64,000 bases of DNA from Mucilaginibacter gossypiicola (lineage in GTDB: Bacteria; Bacteroidota; Bacteroidia; Sphingobacteriales; Sphingobacteriaceae), in contig NZ_FOCL01000005.1 in the NCBI RefSeq assembly GCF_900110105.1, positions 496,001 to 560,000 on the forward strand, given 5' to 3'. Shown here in pieces: positions 63,163-64,000 of the stretch. Below the pieces are notes generated by a model. The model worked only from the letters and a program-made list of their open reading frames with translations, did not search any database and was not told the origin of the DNA. Position 1 is the first letter of the stretch. The number at the start of each line of letters is the position of its first letter. The translations under genes were made by a program, and so were the position numbers.

Positions 63163-63435
63163 ATGAATACCCACAGCTATCTGACCAGGGAGGCTAAGGC
63201 CTTTGTAAAACGCAGGAATGGTCCCGATGAAGTTATACGGGTGGTGCCCGATCTGTTGTATAAAAAAGCGGTTCAATGCTACCGGCTCTATACCGCTTTT
63301 GAAGAAAATCCTGATGATTTGGGCTGCATTTTGTTTGACGGTCAGGGCTTTTGGATTTATGATGGTAATCTGCTATCTGTGGCCGAACAGGAACAGCTTG
63401 CAGATTTTATTATCAACTATGTAGAAAGGTTGTAA
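63163..63435 (+). CDS. Hypothetical protein upstream of AlkB-like gene
   Basis: Not recognised. A 90-aa soluble, mixed alpha/beta protein ('TREAKAFVKRRNGPDEVIRVVPDLLYKKAVQCYRLYTAF', 'CILFDGQGFWIYDGNLLSVAEQEQLADFIINYVERL'). It starts with its own promoter and is 19 bp before the AlkB-type gene, so the two form a likely operon. A role linked to alkylation damage or RNA/DNA modification is only a guess from this position. Confidence 0.65.
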   Translation: MNTHSYLTREAKAFVKRRNGPDEVIRVVPDLLYKKAVQCYRLYTAFEENPDDLGCILFDGQGFWIYDGNLLSVAEQEQLADFIINYVERL

Positions 63436-63454
63436 AAAGCAATTAAAGATAACC

Positions 63455-64000
63455 ATGAAACAATTAAGTTTTTTTGCAGAGGCGGGGCAGAGCAGGGGAT
63501 TACCAAAAGAACTGTTGGAATACCACGCTAACTTTATCGATCAAAATACCGGGGATTACTTGCTTCAAAAGTTCATAACTGAATCGCCCTGGAAGCAAAC
63601 CACTCAAAAAATGTGGGACAAGGAATACCTTACACCCCGGCTTACTGCCTGGCACGGGGATGTAGGCACAGACTATTCTGTATCTGGTAAAATCTGCAAT
63701 CCAAATCCCTGGACGCCGGAATTATTAATGCTGAAACAAAAAGTAGAAGCTGCTGCCGGGGTGAGGTTCAATAGCGTTTTGCTGAATTATTACCGGGATG
63801 GTAATGATTCTGTGGCCTGGCATAGCGACAAGGAGAGCGTGTTAGGCAAAAGTCCTGTTATTGCCTCGGTCAGTTTCGGGCAGGTACGCTGCTTTGATAT
63901 CCGCAACAAAACCAATCATAAAGAGCACTACACCGTGAAACTGGAACACGGTTCCTTCCTGTTGATGAAAGGCGGTTTGCAGGAGCACTGGGAACATCGG
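63455..64000 (+). CDS. AlkB-type 2-oxoglutarate dioxygenase, partial at window edge
   Basis: Fe(II)/2-oxoglutarate dioxygenase of the AlkB family that removes alkyl groups from DNA or RNA bases. The visible 182 codons show 'NYYRDGNDSVAWHSDKE' with the HxD iron ligands (His123, Asp125), 'IASVSFGQVRCFDIRNK' and the distal His in 'QEHWEHR' at the very end. The chain runs off the window just before the usual Arg that binds 2-oxoglutarate. It resembles AlkB-like proteins with 'YHxNFID' N-termini. Likely co-transcribed with the small gene upstream. Confidence 0.9.
   Translation, partial: MKQLSFFAEAGQSRGLPKELLEYHANFIDQNTGDYLLQKFITESPWKQTTQKMWDKEYLTPRLTAWHGDVGTDYSVSGKICNPNPWTPELLMLKQKVEAAAGVRFNSVLLNYYRDGNDSVAWHSDKESVLGKSPVIASVSFGQVRCFDIRNKTNHKEHYTVKLEHGSFLLMKGGLQEHWEHR

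Overview
The window looks like chromosomal DNA from a Bacteroidota bacterium of the Sphingobacteriaceae type (Mucilaginibacter/Pedobacter-like). The evidence is two SusC/SusD pairs, an ECF sigma factor with a FecR anti-sigma factor, many 'SCKKD'-type lipoproteins, Bacteroidota-type promoters (TTTG, 18-23 bp, TAnnTTTG) and a general lack of Shine-Dalgarno sequences. No CRISPR array, insertion sequence, phage or rRNA operon was seen. One tRNA gene (Gly-GCC) is present.

Layout. 1-7.4 kb holds housekeeping and metabolic genes: an M1 peptidase, a YtxH-like protein, a cold-shock protein, a HAD hydrolase, a lipoprotein, and the lysC-lysA pair with a palindromic repeat between its genes. 7.6-11.2 kb holds two paralogous lipoproteins (possibly fimbrillin/Mfa2-like) divergent from a sigma factor / small soluble anti-sigma candidate / ClpP-like protease cluster. 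A REP-like inverted repeat follows. 11.4-22.3 kb is a mixed region: creatininase-like amidohydrolase, TPR histidine kinase, NrtR-like Nudix regulator, YjbQ, VOC proteins, a Tat-exported sugar isomerase-like protein, a lone receiver protein, an acyltransferase and several hypotheticals.

22.6-43.1 kb is a SusCD locus. An ECF sigma gene (22.6 kb) is separated from its probable FecR partner (30.5 kb) by about 7 kb of opposite-strand genes: an SDR, an AraC regulator, an epimerase/reductase, an FtsX-type permease, a phosphotransferase and a MarR regulator. FecR is followed by susC (with STN domain), susD, a shorter susC, a second susD and a DUF1735-like lipoprotein, ending at a strong terminator. 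A TonB-C/beta-propeller protein and a LytS/LytTR two-component pair follow.

47-64 kb holds an outer-membrane barrel, a PIF1-like helicase, tRNA-Gly, a second AraC/reductase pair, a VOC protein, a YncE-like propeller, a MarR regulator with an outer-membrane protein, a GH78 alpha-L-rhamnosidase, a secreted cupin, a TonB-dependent receptor-like barrel, and a small gene in front of an AlkB-type dioxygenase that runs off the window.

The most notable non-coding signal is a matched pair of promoters, at 26.1 and 52.4 kb. Each carries two copies of TTTGTTTWAAAGRCC at the same distance (49 nt) from the start codon of a reductase gene that precedes a paralogous AraC gene. This predicts a shared AraC-family operator.
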